In this document: positions 10,818 through 20,612 of the stretch, in pieces
Layout: every line of letters starts with the position of its first letter
How positions within the stretch are numbered: position 1 is the stretch's first letter
Source: Billgrantia zhangzhouensis
Lineage (GTDB): Bacteria; Pseudomonadota; Gammaproteobacteria; Pseudomonadales; Halomonadaceae
Assembly (NCBI RefSeq): GCF_021404465.1
Contig: NZ_JABFTT010000004.1
Span: 186,001-250,000 of the forward strand
Reading direction: 5' to 3'
DNA length: 64,000 nucleotides
The notes under the pieces: generated by a model
The model's input: only the letters and a program-made list of their open reading frames with translations
Told to the model about the DNA's origin: nothing
Database searches by the model: none
Made by a program: the position numbers and the translations under genes

Positions 10818-10887
10818 GGGCGCAATGACCATTTATCAGAATTAATGGAACGCTCAGCGGGTCAAGTTTCAGGAGACACTCCGGCAC

Positions 10888-12171
10888 ATGGCAGTCACTT
10901 CCAACTCATCCAACATGGTTGTCGGACTGGATATCGGAACGTCCAAGGTAGTGGCCATCGTCGGACAGCCTACCGATGACGGCGGCATCGAGATTGCCGG
11001 GATCGGGTCACACCCTTCTCGCGGCATGAAAAAGGGCGTGGTGATCAACATCGAGTCGACCGTGCAATCGATCCAGCGTGCTGTGGAAGAGGCCGAGCTG
11101 ATGGCAGGCTGCGACATCCATTCGGTGTATGTCGGGGTGGCGGGCAGCCATATCAGTTCGATGAATTCCGACGGCGTGGTCGCGATTAAAGAGCGCGAAG
11201 TGACGCCTTCGGATATCGATCGTGTCATCGATTCGGCTCGGGCGCGGGCCATCTCCGAAGGGCAGCGTGTCCTGCATGTGCTACCCCAGGAGTTCGCTAT
11301 CGATACCCAAGGGGGCATTCGTGAGCCGCTCGGCATGTCCGGCGTGCGCCTCGAGGCGCGTGTGCATCTGGTGACCGCCGCACTCAATGCGGTACAGAAC
11401 ATCGATAAATGCGTGCGTCGCTGCGGCCTCGAAGTCGATGCCATCATCCTGGAGCAACTGGCTTCGAGCATGGCGGTACTGACCGAGGACGAACGCGAAC
11501 TTGGCGTTTGCATGGTCGATATCGGAGGGGGAACCACCGATATCGCCGTGTTTACCGAGGGTGCTATTCGGCATACGGCGGTGATTCCGATTGCTGGCGA
11601 TCAGGTGACCAACGACATCGCCATGGCGCTGCGCACCCCGACCCAATATGCCGAGGAAATCAAGGTCAAGTACGCCTGCGCCCTGACGCAGCTGGCCGCC
11701 AGCGACGAAATGATCAAGGTCCCGAGCGTGGGCGACCGTCCTTCTCGCGACCTGTCGCGCCAGGCCCTGGCCGAAGTGGTGGAGCCGCGCTACGAGGAGC
11801 TGTTCACGCTGATCCGCGACGAACTGCGGCGCAGTGGCTACGAGGATCTGGTGGCTGCCGGTGTAGTGCTCACCGGTGGCACCTCGCGCATGGAGGGTGT
11901 CGTCGAGCTGGCCGAGGAGATTTTCCATATGCCGGTGCGCATCGCCTGCCCTCATAACGTGCGTGGGCTTTCCGACGTGGTGCGCAACCCGATTTATTCC
12001 ACCGGTGTAGGTTTGCTACATTACGCCCTTCAGGAGACTCGGCAAGGGCATGGTCGCGGGGGTAGAGTGGTGGCAGCGCCGCCTAGGCGCGATGACGTCT
12101 CCCAGCGTGGAGGATGGGAAGGGATTCCGGCGCTGGCAAAACTCAAGGGCTGGTTGAAAGGAAATTTCTAA
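10888..12171 (+). CDS. ftsA: FtsA, actin-like membrane anchor of FtsZ
   Basis: Actin/HSP70-fold ATPase that tethers FtsZ to the membrane and recruits later division proteins. It has 427 residues: phosphate-1 loop VGLDIGTSKV near residue 13, the SHI/1C subdomain, the second phosphate loop VDIGGGTTDIAVF, adenosine motif VLTGGTSRMEG, and a C-terminal amphipathic helix (GIPALAKLKGWLKGNF) that is the membrane-targeting sequence. An AGGAGA lies 11-12 bases before the ATG. Followed by ftsZ after 33 bases. Confidence 0.97.
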   Translation: MAVTSNSSNMVVGLDIGTSKVVAIVGQPTDDGGIEIAGIGSHPSRGMKKGVVINIESTVQSIQRAVEEAELMAGCDIHSVYVGVAGSHISSMNSDGVVAIKEREVTPSDIDRVIDSARARAISEGQRVLHVLPQEFAIDTQGGIREPLGMSGVRLEARVHLVTAALNAVQNIDKCVRRCGLEVDAIILEQLASSMAVLTEDERELGVCMVDIGGGTTDIAVFTEGAIRHTAVIPIAGDQVTNDIAMALRTPTQYAEEIKVKYACALTQLAASDEMIKVPSVGDRPSRDLSRQALAEVVEPRYEELFTLIRDELRRSGYEDLVAAGVVLTGGTSRMEGVVELAEEIFHMPVRIACPHNVRGLSDVVRNPIYSTGVGLLHYALQETRQGHGRGGRVVAAPPRRDDVSQRGGWEGIPALAKLKGWLKGNF

Positions 12172-12204
12172 TAGGGCCGCGGCGCGGTCCAGGAGACGGG
12201 GCTT

Positions 12205-13377
12205 ATGTTCGAACTGGTAGATAGCGCACCCTCGAGCAGTGCGGTCATCAAGGTCGTCGGTGTGGGCGGCGGCGGCGGCAACGCCGTGAACCACATGGTC
12301 GAGAGCAATATCGAAGGCGTCGAGTTCATCTGCGCCAACACGGATGCCCAGGCGCTCAAGCGGGTGGCCGCCAAGACCGTACTCCAGCTCGGCAACGAGA
12401 TCACCAAGGGGCTGGGTGCTGGTGCCAACCCCGATGTGGGACGTCAGGCCGCCATGGAGGATCGTGAGCGTATCGCCGAGCTGATCAGCGGTGCCGACAT
12501 GGTCTTCATCACGGCCGGTATGGGTGGCGGTACCGGCACCGGCGGGGCGCCGGTCGTGGCCCAGATCGCCAAGGAGCTGGGTATCCTCACCGTGGCCGTC
12601 GTTACCCGCCCGTTCCCGTTCGAAGGGCCGAAGCGCATGCGCGTGGCCGAAGAGGGCATGAAGGAACTGTCGGAACACGTCGACTCGCTGATCACCATTC
12701 CCAACGAGAAGCTGCTCTCGGTGCTGGGTAAGAACGCCAGTCTGCTGACTGCCTTCAGTGCCGCCAACGACGTGCTGTTGGGCGCCGTTCAGGGGATTGC
12801 CGAGCTGATCACCAGCCCCGGCATCATCAACGTCGACTTCGCCGACGTGCGCACCGTGATGTCCGAGATGGGCATGGCGATGATGGGCACCGGCGGCGCC
12901 ACTGGCGAGAACCGTGCCCGCGAGGCTGCCGAGAAGGCCATCCGCAGCCCGCTGCTGGAGGATATCGACTTGCACGGCGCACGCGGCATCCTGGTCAACA
13001 TTACCGCCGGCCCGGACCTTTCCATCGGCGAGTTCAACGATGTCGGCGCCACCGTTCAGGAGTTCGCCTCCCAGGACGCCACCATCGTGGTGGGCACTTC
13101 CATCGACATGGATATGTCCGACGAATTGCGGGTCACCGTGGTGGCTGCGGGTCTCGAGGGTCGCCAGGTCAAGGCGACTGCCGGGCGCGAGACCGTCAAG
13201 CGCAACGAAGGCAGCGAATATCGTCAGCGTGCGCAGCCGGCCATACGCCAGCAGAGCGCGATGCCCAAGGCCGAGCCTCAGGAAGCGGCCAAGCCGCAGC
13301 CGGAGAAGCGTCGTTCGCCTCAGGAGCTGGACGATTATCTCGATATCCCGGCCTTCCTGCGTCGTCAAGCCGATTGA
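12205..13377 (+). CDS. ftsZ: FtsZ, tubulin-like division GTPase
   Basis: Cytoplasmic GTPase that polymerises into the division ring. It has 390 residues: [13 protein letters not shown] near residue 13, the tubulin signature [10 protein letters not shown], the T7 loop [15 protein letters not shown], a glutamine/proline-rich linker from about residue 318, and the C-terminal peptide [12 protein letters not shown] that binds FtsA and ZipA. AGGAGAC precedes the ATG at good spacing. Confidence 0.98.
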   Translation: MFELVDSAPSSSAVIKVVGVGGGGGNAVNHMVESNIEGVEFICANTDAQALKRVAAKTVLQLGNEITKGLGAGANPDVGRQAAMEDRERIAELISGADMVFITAGMGGGTGTGGAPVVAQIAKELGILTVAVVTRPFPFEGPKRMRVAEEGMKELSEHVDSLITIPNEKLLSVLGKNASLLTAFSAANDVLLGAVQGIAELITSPGIINVDFADVRTVMSEMGMAMMGTGGATGENRAREAAEKAIRSPLLEDIDLHGARGILVNITAGPDLSIGEFNDVGATVQEFASQDATIVVGTSIDMDMSDELRVTVVAAGLEGRQVKATAGRETVKRNEGSEYRQRAQPAIRQQSAMPKAEPQEAAKPQPEKRRSPQELDDYLDIPAFLRRQAD

Positions 13378-13419
13378 AAAAAGCTATTGCACGCTTAGGC
13401 AGGGCCAGGAGATGTTTTT

Positions 13420-13448
13420 TTGTTGAAACACTCGTTCGGTGTTATAGT
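13420..13448 (+). promoter_or_regulatory. Putative lpxC promoter
   Basis: TTGTTG (13420-13425), a 17-base spacer and TATAGT (13443-13448) lie in the 111-base ftsZ-lpxC gap. The start site would be about 35 bases before the lpxC ATG. A separate lpxC promoter after ftsZ is common in gammaproteobacteria. Confidence 0.5.
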
Positions 13449-13488
13449 GAACGGTGTTTGATAACATACAACGGCCTGGCTACTGCCC

Positions 13489-14400
13489 ATGATCAGACAA
13501 CGCACCCTTCAAAATACCATCCGCGCCACCGGCGTCGGTCTTCATTCCGGAAAGAAGGTCTACCTGACCTTGCGTCCGGCCCCGGTGAACACTGGTATCG
13601 TGTTCGTGCGTACGGACCTGGAGCCTGAAGTCCAACTTCCGGCCAGCGCCTCTTTGGTCACCGACACAACACTGTGTACCGCGCTTTCCCGCGGCAACGT
13701 CAAGGTGGCGACCGTGGAGCACCTCATGTCGGCGTTGGCCGGGCTGGGAATCGATAACGCCTATATCGATCTCAGCGCTCCCGAAGTGCCGATCATGGAT
13801 GGCAGCGCCGGTCCGTTCGTGTTCCTGATCCAGTCGGCTGGCATCGCCGAGCAGGAAGCCCCCAAGAAGTTCATCCGTATCAAGCGTGAAGTGGTGGTAA
13901 AGGATGATGGCAAGGAGGCTCGCTTCCTTCCGCATCAGGGCTTCAAGGTGACGTTTGCCATTGAGTTCGACCATCCGGTCTTCGAGGAGCAGAAGCAGAC
14001 CGCTGTGGTGGATTTCTCCACGACCTCCTTCGTCAAGGAGGTTTCGCGGGCGAGGACCTTCGGCTTCATGCGCGATCTCGAATACCTACGCGCCAACAAC
14101 CTGGCGCTGGGCGGTAGCCTCGACAATGCCATCGTGGTCGACGAGTACCGCATCGTCAACGAGGGTGGGTTGCGCTACGAGGACGAGTTCGTCAAGCACA
14201 AGGTGCTGGATGCCATCGGCGATCTCTACCTGCTTGGGCATAGCCTGATCGGCGAGTTTCGGGGCGTGAAGTCGGGCCATGCGCTGAACAACCAGCTGTG
14301 CCGGGCGCTGTTGGCCCAACCCGATGCCTACGAGATCGTCACCTTCGAGAATGAGCGCGAGCTGGCGCCAATCTCCTACGCTCAGCCCGCCATGGCCTGA
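13489..14400 (+). CDS. lpxC: LpxC, UDP-3-O-acyl-GlcNAc deacetylase
   Basis: Zinc-dependent cytoplasmic deacetylase, the committed step of lipid A synthesis. It has 303 residues. Zinc ligands are visible as the EHL histidine near residue 78 and the [10 protein letters not shown] histidine and aspartate near residues 237-241; the catalytic histidine is in SGHALNNQL. The MDGSAGPFV segment is also diagnostic. Last gene of the dcw block, with its own candidate promoter and a hairpin after the stop. Confidence 0.97.
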   Translation: MIRQRTLQNTIRATGVGLHSGKKVYLTLRPAPVNTGIVFVRTDLEPEVQLPASASLVTDTTLCTALSRGNVKVATVEHLMSALAGLGIDNAYIDLSAPEVPIMDGSAGPFVFLIQSAGIAEQEAPKKFIRIKREVVVKDDGKEARFLPHQGFKVTFAIEFDHPVFEEQKQTAVVDFSTTSFVKEVSRARTFGFMRDLEYLRANNLALGGSLDNAIVVDEYRIVNEGGLRYEDEFVKHKVLDAIGDLYLLGHSLIGEFRGVKSGHALNNQLCRALLAQPDAYEIVTFENERELAPISYAQPAMA

Positions 14401-14419
14401 GCTGTGCAACAGCCTCGTG

Positions 14420-14451
14420 ACGACAGCGCCGCCTTCGGGCGGCGCTGTCGT
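14420..14451. terminator. Hairpin between convergent lpxC and bioA
   Basis: A perfect 14-base inverted repeat (14420-14433 with 14438-14451) around a TTCG tetraloop lies between the facing ends of lpxC and bioA. No strong T-run follows on either strand, so termination is likely but not certain. Confidence 0.55.
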
Positions 14452-14470
14452 GTTCGGACCGGCAGCGCCT

Positions 14471-15739
14471 CTATTTCAGAAACCAGGCCTTCATCGTGTG
14501 TGTGATCAGACGCATGTCCGCCTCGGACGTGATATAGGCCGGCATGGTGTAGAGCCAGCGTCCAAAGGGGCGCAGCCAGACGCCACGGTCGCGGGCGAAT
14601 GCCGCGGCGCCCTCGAGGTGTGCGGCGTCCGTCACTTCGATTACCGCAGTGGCCCCCTGCACGCGAACGTCCGCAACCTGTGGATGATGCCGCAGCGCTT
14701 CGTCATCCAGTAGCGCTTCACACAGCACGCGGTTGAGAGCGACGATCTTTTCCAGGTAGTTCTCTTCCTCGAACACGGCGAGGCTCTCCAGCGCCACGCG
14801 ACAGGCCAGCGGGTTGCCCATGAAGGTGGGGCCATGCATGAAGGCGTGCAGGGGTGACTTGCCAATGAAGGTATCGTGGACCCGGTCGGTGGCCAGCGTC
14901 GCCGCGTGGCCCAGGTAGCCGCCTGTCAGTCCCTTGGAGAGCACCATGATGTCTGGCGTCGCCCCGGCGTGGTCGGCGGCGAACAGCCTGCCGGTACGGC
15001 CGAATCCTGTGGCGACCTCATCGAATACCAGCAGTACGTCGTATTCGTCGCAGAGTTCCCGCGCGCCTTTCAGGTAGAGCGGTGAGGTCATGTTGAGGCC
15101 ACCGGCGGCTTGCAGCAGCGGCTCCATCAGCAACGCGGCGATGTCTTGGTGATGGCGTTCGAGTACGCTGCGCAGAGCGGCCAGATCCCGGGCCACCTCG
15201 TCGGAGCCTGCGTCGTAGGGGGCTCGAGGAGCCGGGGCGAAGTGGTGACGCGGCAGGTAGCCCGAAAACAGGCTGTGCATGCCCTCCTCGGGGTCGCATA
15301 CCGCCATGCAGCCGCTGGTATCCCCATGGTAGGCCTTCATCAGCGACAGCATGCGATGCTTCTCGGGCTTACCGCGCAGATGGTGGTATTGCACCGCCAT
15401 CTTCATGGCGACTTCCATGCCAACTGAGCCGCTGTCAGAGAAGAAAACGTGGTTGAGCCCCGTTGGCGTGATCCTGACCAGTTCCCGGGCCAGGCGTTCG
15501 GCGGGCTCATGGATGAGACCTCCCAGCATCACGTGGCACAGGACGTCGGCCTGCTCCTTGATGGCGTTTACCAGGCGCGGGTGGGCGTAACCGTGGATCA
15601 TGCACCACCAGGAGCAGGTGGCATCGAGCAGCGTCTCGCCGCTCTCCAGGGTGAAGCGGGGGCCTTCGCCGCCGACGACCTTGGGGGCAGCTTGCTGGGT
15701 GAGCAGGTGGGTATAGGGATGCCAGACGGGGGATGTCAT
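14471..15739 (-). CDS. bioA: BioA, adenosylmethionine-8-amino-7-oxononanoate aminotransferase
   Basis: PLP-dependent class III aminotransferase that converts KAPA to DAPA using S-adenosylmethionine as amino donor, the penultimate ring-forming precursor step of biotin synthesis. It has 422 residues: VWHPYTHL N-terminus, CSWWCMIHGYAHP, VFFSDSGSVGMEVAMK, LLVFDEVATGFGRTG and the PLP lysine in VLSKGLTGGYL. The frame is open far upstream to 15973, but the ATG at 15739 has GGAGG about five bases away and matches the family start. It lies downstream of tRNA-Leu and apart from the other bio genes. Confidence 0.96.
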   Translation of the reverse strand: MTSPVWHPYTHLLTQQAAPKVVGGEGPRFTLESGETLLDATCSWWCMIHGYAHPRLVNAIKEQADVLCHVMLGGLIHEPAERLARELVRITPTGLNHVFFSDSGSVGMEVAMKMAVQYHHLRGKPEKHRMLSLMKAYHGDTSGCMAVCDPEEGMHSLFSGYLPRHHFAPAPRAPYDAGSDEVARDLAALRSVLERHHQDIAALLMEPLLQAAGGLNMTSPLYLKGARELCDEYDVLLVFDEVATGFGRTGRLFAADHAGATPDIMVLSKGLTGGYLGHAATLATDRVHDTFIGKSPLHAFMHGPTFMGNPLACRVALESLAVFEEENYLEKIVALNRVLCEALLDDEALRHHPQVADVRVQGATAVIEVTDAAHLEGAAAFARDRGVWLRPFGRWLYTMPAYITSEADMRLITHTMKAWFLK

Positions 15740-15931
15740 CGTGCCTCCGAATCGGGCGAGGGAATGAGTTCGAGCGAGGAGGAGCGCAGGGAAATTCCGT
15801 CTTGTGCGTGCGAAGGGTGCACGCAGGCACGGCGGCAGCGCGATGTTGTCGCAGACAGGAACGCGGGAAACCGTGGCGAAGGTATGAACTTTGGCGAAGA
15901 CGTCACGAAGCTCGACAGGCGTGAGCCGTGA

Positions 15932-16016
<85 letters not shown>

Positions 16017-16060
16017 AGGGCTGGGCAGGCGTCCACATTGTACGGACCCTCGGTCGCAAG

Positions 16061-16762
16061 TCAATCGCCTTTGGGTAGCTCAAGATGAGCCACGGCGGCT
16101 TCCGGGCGTCTGGCCGGCGCCACTCGGCTCAGGCGTGGCACCACGCCGAGGCATGGCGCATCAAGGGTATGCTGCAGGGTGGCCAGGTTGTCGGCATAGA
16201 GCGAGGCGTCGTGGGCGAAGTCGGCAGCCAGCAGGTTGCCGACCCAGCCGGCCAGCTTAGCCCCATCCGCGCGTATGGCCTCGGCCGTCAGGCGGGCATG
16301 GTTGAGGCAGCCGAGCCTGAGACCGACCACGAGGATCACCGGCAGGTCGAGATGAGTGGCCAGTCCAGAGAGATCCTCGCTATCGTTGAGCGGTACGCGC
16401 CAGCCTCCGGCACCCTCCACCAGGACGAGGTCACGCGCCTCTTCCAGCAACGGAGCGACCTGTTCGCCAAGCTGGGCGAGGCTGATGTTCGTTCCCGCCT
16501 GACGAGTCGCCAGGTGCGGAGCGATGGCCGGCTCGAAGGCAAAGGGGTTGATCGTCTCATAGGCCGGTGTCGGCACGCTGCGCGCCATCAGGGCGAGGGC
16601 GTCGTCGTTGCGCAGGCCGGCATCGGTACGCCGGCACCCCGAGGCGATGGGTTTGAGCCCCAGGGTGCTCAGGCCGCGCGAGCGAGCCAGTGCCAATAGT
16701 CCAGCGGTCACCAGGGTCTTGCCGGCATCGGTATCGGTACCGGTGACGAAATAATGCGTCAT
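16061..16762 (-). CDS. bioD: BioD, dethiobiotin synthetase
   Basis: ATP-dependent carboxylase that closes the ureido ring of dethiobiotin from DAPA and CO2. It has 233 residues from the ATG at 16762, which overlaps the bioC stop as ATGA; the frame is open to 17602, but that extra part is antiphase bioC. The P-loop GTDTDAGKT is at residues 7-15, and the VEGAGGWRVPL segment and VVGLRLGCLNHA are typical. Last gene of the bioBFHCD string before tRNA-Leu. Confidence 0.96.
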   Translation of the reverse strand: MTHYFVTGTDTDAGKTLVTAGLLALARSRGLSTLGLKPIASGCRRTDAGLRNDDALALMARSVPTPAYETINPFAFEPAIAPHLATRQAGTNISLAQLGEQVAPLLEEARDLVLVEGAGGWRVPLNDSEDLSGLATHLDLPVILVVGLRLGCLNHARLTAEAIRADGAKLAGWVGNLLAADFAHDASLYADNLATLQHTLDAPCLGVVPRLSRVAPARRPEAAVAHLELPKGD

Positions 16763-17565
16763 GCTTCTGCTTCCTTGTCGAGAACGAGGGTCAGGCGCCG
16801 ATAGCTGACCGGCAGTCCCGCTGGCTCGCGCAGTGCTTCGAAGCATCGCTGGGCCCGGGCCAGGTCGGAACGGGTCAGGCGCGTGGCGGGGCGTGGAGTC
16901 TGGGCACCGATCCCCTTGATCGAATCCATGACCGCCGCCAGGCCGGGATAGAAGAAGCGCTCGGTGACCTCGTGGCAGCGAACGTGGACGAAACCGGCCT
17001 GGCGTGCGCAGGCCAGGTGCCGTTCCCGCGAGCGAAAGTCGAGCAGTGCCTGGGGCGATGCCCAGGCTTGGGCGACCTCGGCCAGTGTGCCGGGCCCCAG
17101 GGTATTGATCACCGCACGACCGCCGGGACGCAACACCCGGTGTAGCTCCGTCATCACGCCAACGAGATCTGGGCACCACTGGATGGCCAGGTTGGAGAAC
17201 ACCAGATCCAACTGGCCGTCGGCCAGAGGCAGGGCGGCAGCATCCGCGCACAGCCAGTCGACATTGGCGGCTGGCTCGCGGCGGGCGGCCTCGAGCATCC
17301 CTGGGGCCAGATCGAGACCGACCACGCGGCAGTCCGAGCCGAACCGTGCTGCCAAACGCCGGCTCCAGTGGCCGGGGCCGCAGCCCAGATCGAGCACGCG
17401 GCTCGCCCGAGGAGGGAGCAGGGGCCAGAGTGACTCGCCCATCTGCTGCTGCGCCTTGGCCAGGCGGGTGTAGCGTTCCGAGGAGCGCGAGAAGGCGCGA
17501 GCCACTTGCCGGCGCCAAGCGCTGGCTTCGCAGGGGGCGGTGGCGTATTGCAGAGCCGGCGTCAT
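16759..17565 (-). CDS. bioC: BioC, malonyl-ACP O-methyltransferase
   Basis: SAM-dependent methyltransferase that masks malonyl-ACP (or -CoA) as the methyl ester so that fatty acid synthesis can build the pimeloyl chain. It has 268 residues; SAM motif I is VLDLGCGPGHWSRRLA near residue 60, followed by GLDLAPGML and the motif near FSNLAIQWC, and the bioC-like RPGGRAVINTLGPGTLAE. Start and end overlap bioH and bioD by four bases each, so the three genes are translationally coupled. Confidence 0.93.
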   Translation of the reverse strand: MTPALQYATAPCEASAWRRQVARAFSRSSERYTRLAKAQQQMGESLWPLLPPRASRVLDLGCGPGHWSRRLAARFGSDCRVVGLDLAPGMLEAARREPAANVDWLCADAAALPLADGQLDLVFSNLAIQWCPDLVGVMTELHRVLRPGGRAVINTLGPGTLAEVAQAWASPQALLDFRSRERHLACARQAGFVHVRCHEVTERFFYPGLAAVMDSIKGIGAQTPRPATRLTRSDLARAQRCFEALREPAGLPVSYRRLTLVLDKEAEA

Positions 17566-18296
17566 ATGACGACCTCGCCGTCGTCCGGTAGCGGAGCGAC
17601 ATCGCGCAACAGCATGATGAGATGGCTTGCCAGGGCGTCCGGACGCGTCAACATTGGGCAGTGGCCGTTGTCGGCGAGGAGCCGGTCGGCTTCCCGTCGA
17701 GCCGTCTTGCCTATCAGCCTGTCCCGTTCGCCGAAGAGGCGGCGGACCGGGCAGGGGGGAGCCCCGAGCTGCCTGGAGAGATCGAGCTGCGCCAGTTGGT
17801 CGAGGCCCAGGGCCAGCGTATCGTTCGACGCGCTGGGGTGTCGGCCCAACAGGTCGAGCAGGCGGCGAAGCGCCAGGCGTGGAGACGGTTCCCCCTGCAA
17901 CTGCCAGCGCAGGAAATGCCGCCAGGTGGCTTGAGGGTCGCGCTCGAAGGCGCGGCGAAAGGTAGCCAGCTCAGCTGGCGTTACGCCGTCTTCGCTGCAG
18001 AAGCGATATCCGGTTCCCACCAGTATCAGGGCACGAGGTGCCGGAAGGTGCTCCAGCAGTGCGCCGGCGAGCAGGCCGCCGAGCGACCAGCCGACCCAGA
18101 CGGCATCGCTCGGCAGTTCATGGCGCATTGCGCTTGCCAGCTCGGGCAGGGTTGTCGGTGCCGCTTCGCCGGCGCGGTTGCCATAGCCCGGCCAGTCGGG
18201 AGTGTTCACCTCGATGCCCGGCGGCCAGTAAGGTGCTAGCGGCTGCCAGACCCTGGCATCGATCCCCCAACCGGAGAGCAATACGAGCTTGGTCAC
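17562..18296 (-). CDS. bioH: BioH, pimeloyl-ACP methyl ester carboxylesterase
   Basis: Alpha/beta hydrolase that removes the methyl group from pimeloyl-ACP methyl ester to release pimeloyl-ACP. The chosen GTG at 18296 overlaps the bioF stop (GTGA) and has GGGAGGAAG about five bases upstream; this gives 244 residues (an upstream in-frame start at 18371 is less likely). Visible: oxyanion region LLSGWGIDARVW, nucleophile elbow GWSLGGLLA with Ser in WVGWSLGG, catalytic Asp in the RLFGERDRLI region and a His in DNGHCPML near the C-terminus. Confidence 0.92.
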   Translation of the reverse strand: MTKLVLLSGWGIDARVWQPLAPYWPPGIEVNTPDWPGYGNRAGEAAPTTLPELASAMRHELPSDAVWVGWSLGGLLAGALLEHLPAPRALILVGTGYRFCSEDGVTPAELATFRRAFERDPQATWRHFLRWQLQGEPSPRLALRRLLDLLGRHPSASNDTLALGLDQLAQLDLSRQLGAPPCPVRRLFGERDRLIGKTARREADRLLADNGHCPMLTRPDALASHLIMLLRDVAPLPDDGEVVI

Positions 18297-19434
18297 CCCG
18301 CTTCCTCCCTCTGTAGGCGTGAGAGACTCTCCAGCAGCCGGTCCAATGCCTCCCGACCGTGCTTGGCGCAAAGGGTTATGCGTAGCCGGGCCTCGCCGCG
18401 TGGCACGGTAGGTGGGCGAATGGCGCCGACCGCCAGGCCTGCATCATGCAGCTCGACGGCCCAGCGCATGACCCGCCCGGTCTCGGCCAGCATGAGCGGC
18501 TGGATGGGCGTGAACGAATCGGCCAGCGGTAGCCCGAGCAAGGCCGCCTCATGGCGGAAGTAGCCGATGGCGTCACGCAGGTGTTCGCGACGCTCCGGCT
18601 CGCTGGCCAGTATGTCGAGCGCTGCGAGAGTGGCGGCGGCGACGCCGGGCGGCTGGGCGGTGGTGTAGACGTAGGGGCGGGCGAACTGGATCAGATGCTC
18701 GATCAGCGCCTCGCTGCCGGCAACGAAAGCGCCTCCGGTACCCAGTGCCTTGCCCAGGGTTCCCACCAGTATCGGGACGCGCTCGACGTCATGGGCATGG
18801 CCAACGCAGCCATCGCCGTGAGCGCCGAGTACCCCCAGGCCATGGGCATCGTCGATCATCAGCCAGGCGTCGTGCCGGGCGCTGAGGTCCGCCAGTGCGC
18901 CGACATTGGCGACGTCGCCGTCCATGCTGAACACACCATCGCTGACCACGAGCTTGGCTGCCTTGGCCGGTGTCCGGGCGAGCAGGCGCTCGAGATCGTC
19001 GTGGTCACGATGATGAAAGCGCCGCGAGCGGGCTCCCGACAGCTTGGCGCCGTCGAGCAGCGAGGCGTGGTTGAGACGGTCCTGAAAGACGTGTGTGGCA
19101 TCGTCGCACAGGGCTTGCAGCGTCCCAAGGTTGGCCATGTAGCCGGTGGAGAAGAGCAGCGCGCGGGGGCGTCCGACGAGTTCGGCCAGGCGCCGCTCGA
19201 GGGCGTCATGCACTTCCAGGTGTCCGCTGCCCCGGTACCGAAGCGGCGCGCCCCTTCCGCCTGGGCCTCGGCCAGTCGAGGGTCATTGGCCAGGCCGAGG
19301 TAGTCGTTGCCGGCGAAGTCGATCCGTTCGCCGCCGTGCGTGCGTCGTTCGCGCCACAGGCCTTGGCCACGGCGCTCGGTCGCGGCCTCGGCGAGGCGCT
19401 GGGGCCACGCGGTCGAAAGCGTCGACATCGGCAT
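18293..19434 (-). pseudogene. bioF: bioF, 8-amino-7-oxononanoate synthase, frameshifted near residue 70
   Basis: BioF is the PLP enzyme that condenses pimeloyl-ACP with L-alanine to KAPA. The first 70 or so residues read from ATG 19434 (FAGNDYLGLA, ARRFGTGA), but at about 19228-19230 the homologous sequence jumps to another frame, which continues SGHLEVHDALERRLAELVG and runs to the stop at 18293 with the DDAHGLGVLG segment and the PLP lysine in VGTLGKALGTGG. Between GTGA and SGH the usual six residues are missing and the frame offset requires loss of 3n+1 bases; a 19-base deletion fits. Read without correction, the product ends after 191 codons at 18859 and has no PLP domain. Either a real broken gene or an assembly error. 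Confidence 0.85.
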
Positions 19435-20537
19435 CAGGCCTGGGTCGCGTCGTAGGCCAGTGCCGCGCTGCGGGTCTGCTGCGACGGGTGCGTCACGGCA
19501 CGCTCGAGAGCAGCCTGCTGCGCATCGTCGTCATGACAGGTATCGCGCCGCTCGGGATGCAGACCGAGCTTGGCGAACAGGGCCTTGTCGCGAGCGGCCT
19601 GGGGGTTGCCGGTAGTCAACAGCTTGTCGCCGTAGAAGATGGAGTTGGCCCCGGCGAGGAAGGCCAGCGCCTGGGTCGACTCGTTCATCTGCTCGCGACC
19701 CGCGGAGAGGCGTACGTGGCTGGCCGGCATCAATATGCGTGCCACGGCGATGGCGCGTATGAATTCGATGGGGTCGAGATCTTCCACATCCTCCAGTGGC
19801 GTGCCGGGTACCTTGACCAGCATGTTGATCGGTACCGACTCGGGGTGCGGGTCGAGACGGGCGAGTTGCTGCAGCAGGGCGGCGCGATCACGGGGCGCTT
19901 CGCCCATGCCGAGGATGCCGCCCGAGCAGACCTTCATGCCCGCCTCGCGAACGTTGGCCAGGGTTTCCAGGCGATCGGCGTAGGTGCGGGTGGTGATGAT
20001 CTCGCCATAGTATTCCGGCGAGGTGTCGAGGTTGTGGTTGTAATAATCGAGGCCGGCCTCGGCCAGGCGGCTTGCCTGGTCTACACCCACCATGCCCAGC
20101 GTCATGCAAGTCTCGAGACCCAATGCCTTGACCCGGCGGACCATCTCCATCACCACGGTCAGGTCTTTCTCGCGCGGGCTGCGCCAGGCAGCACCCATGC
20201 AGAAGCGACTGGCCCCGGCCTCCTGAGCGGCCTTGGCCTGGGCGACCACCTTCTCGATCTCGAGCAGTTTCTCCTTGTCCAGCCCGGTCGTGTAGTGGCC
20301 CGACTGGGGACAGTACTTGCAGTCTTCCGGGCAGGCGCCGGTCTTGATCGACAGCAGCGTGGAAACCTGCACGGCATTGGCATCGAAGTGGGCTCTGTGT
20401 ACCTGCTGGGCTCGGAACAGCAAATCGTTGAAGGGTAGCGCGAACAGCGCCTCGATTTCGGCCAGCGACCAGTCGTGACGAATCGGCGCTTGATGGAATG
20501 CTGGGGCGTTCGGGCCAGCCTGCGAGGCATCGGTCAT
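19434..20537 (-). CDS. bioB: BioB, biotin synthase
   Basis: Radical SAM enzyme that inserts sulfur into dethiobiotin. It has 367 residues from the ATG at 20537; the open frame reaches 20612, but that TTG is the promoter -35. The CxxxCxxC cluster is CPEDCKYC near residue 70; other landmarks are [33 protein letters not shown] and [11 protein letters not shown] with the conserved Arg of the 2Fe-2S site. The stop overlaps the bioF ATG by one base. Upstream are two BirA-like operators over the promoter. Confidence 0.97.
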   Translation of the reverse strand: MTDASQAGPNAPAFHQAPIRHDWSLAEIEALFALPFNDLLFRAQQVHRAHFDANAVQVSTLLSIKTGACPEDCKYCPQSGHYTTGLDKEKLLEIEKVVAQAKAAQEAGASRFCMGAAWRSPREKDLTVVMEMVRRVKALGLETCMTLGMVGVDQASRLAEAGLDYYNHNLDTSPEYYGEIITTRTYADRLETLANVREAGMKVCSGGILGMGEAPRDRAALLQQLARLDPHPESVPINMLVKVPGTPLEDVEDLDPIEFIRAIAVARILMPASHVRLSAGREQMNESTQALAFLAGANSIFYGDKLLTTGNPQAARDKALFAKLGLHPERRDTCHDDDAQQAALERAVTHPSQQTRSAALAYDATQA

Positions 20538-20552
20538 GGTAGGTTCGTCTCG

Positions 20553-20580
20553 GTCAACTTGAAGATATTCCTGGGTTGAC
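20553..20580. promoter_or_regulatory. BirA-like operator, bioB-proximal
   Basis: GTCAACT (20553-20559), 14-base spacer, GGTTGAC (20574-20580): inverted heptamers with one mismatch. The layout resembles the BirA operator of proteobacteria, whose half-sites are close to TTGTAAACC. It covers the expected bioB start region, so bound biotin-loaded BirA would block transcription. Confidence 0.6.
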
Positions 20581-20584
20581 TGTG

Positions 20585-20612
20585 AGCCTACGTGAAATCG
20601 CCTTTCTGTCAA
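20585..20612 (-). promoter_or_regulatory. Putative bioB promoter inside operators
   Basis: On the minus strand a perfect TTGACA -35 (20612-20607), 16-base spacer and a TAGGCT -10 (20590-20585). The -35 is part of the left arm of the distal BirA-like site, and transcription would start inside the proximal site. Confidence 0.5.

Noticed and set aside
16061..17602. A 513-codon frame that would make a bioD protein with a 280-residue N-terminal extension
   Set aside because: The extension is bioC read out of frame; the ATGA overlap with bioC marks the true bioD start at 16762.
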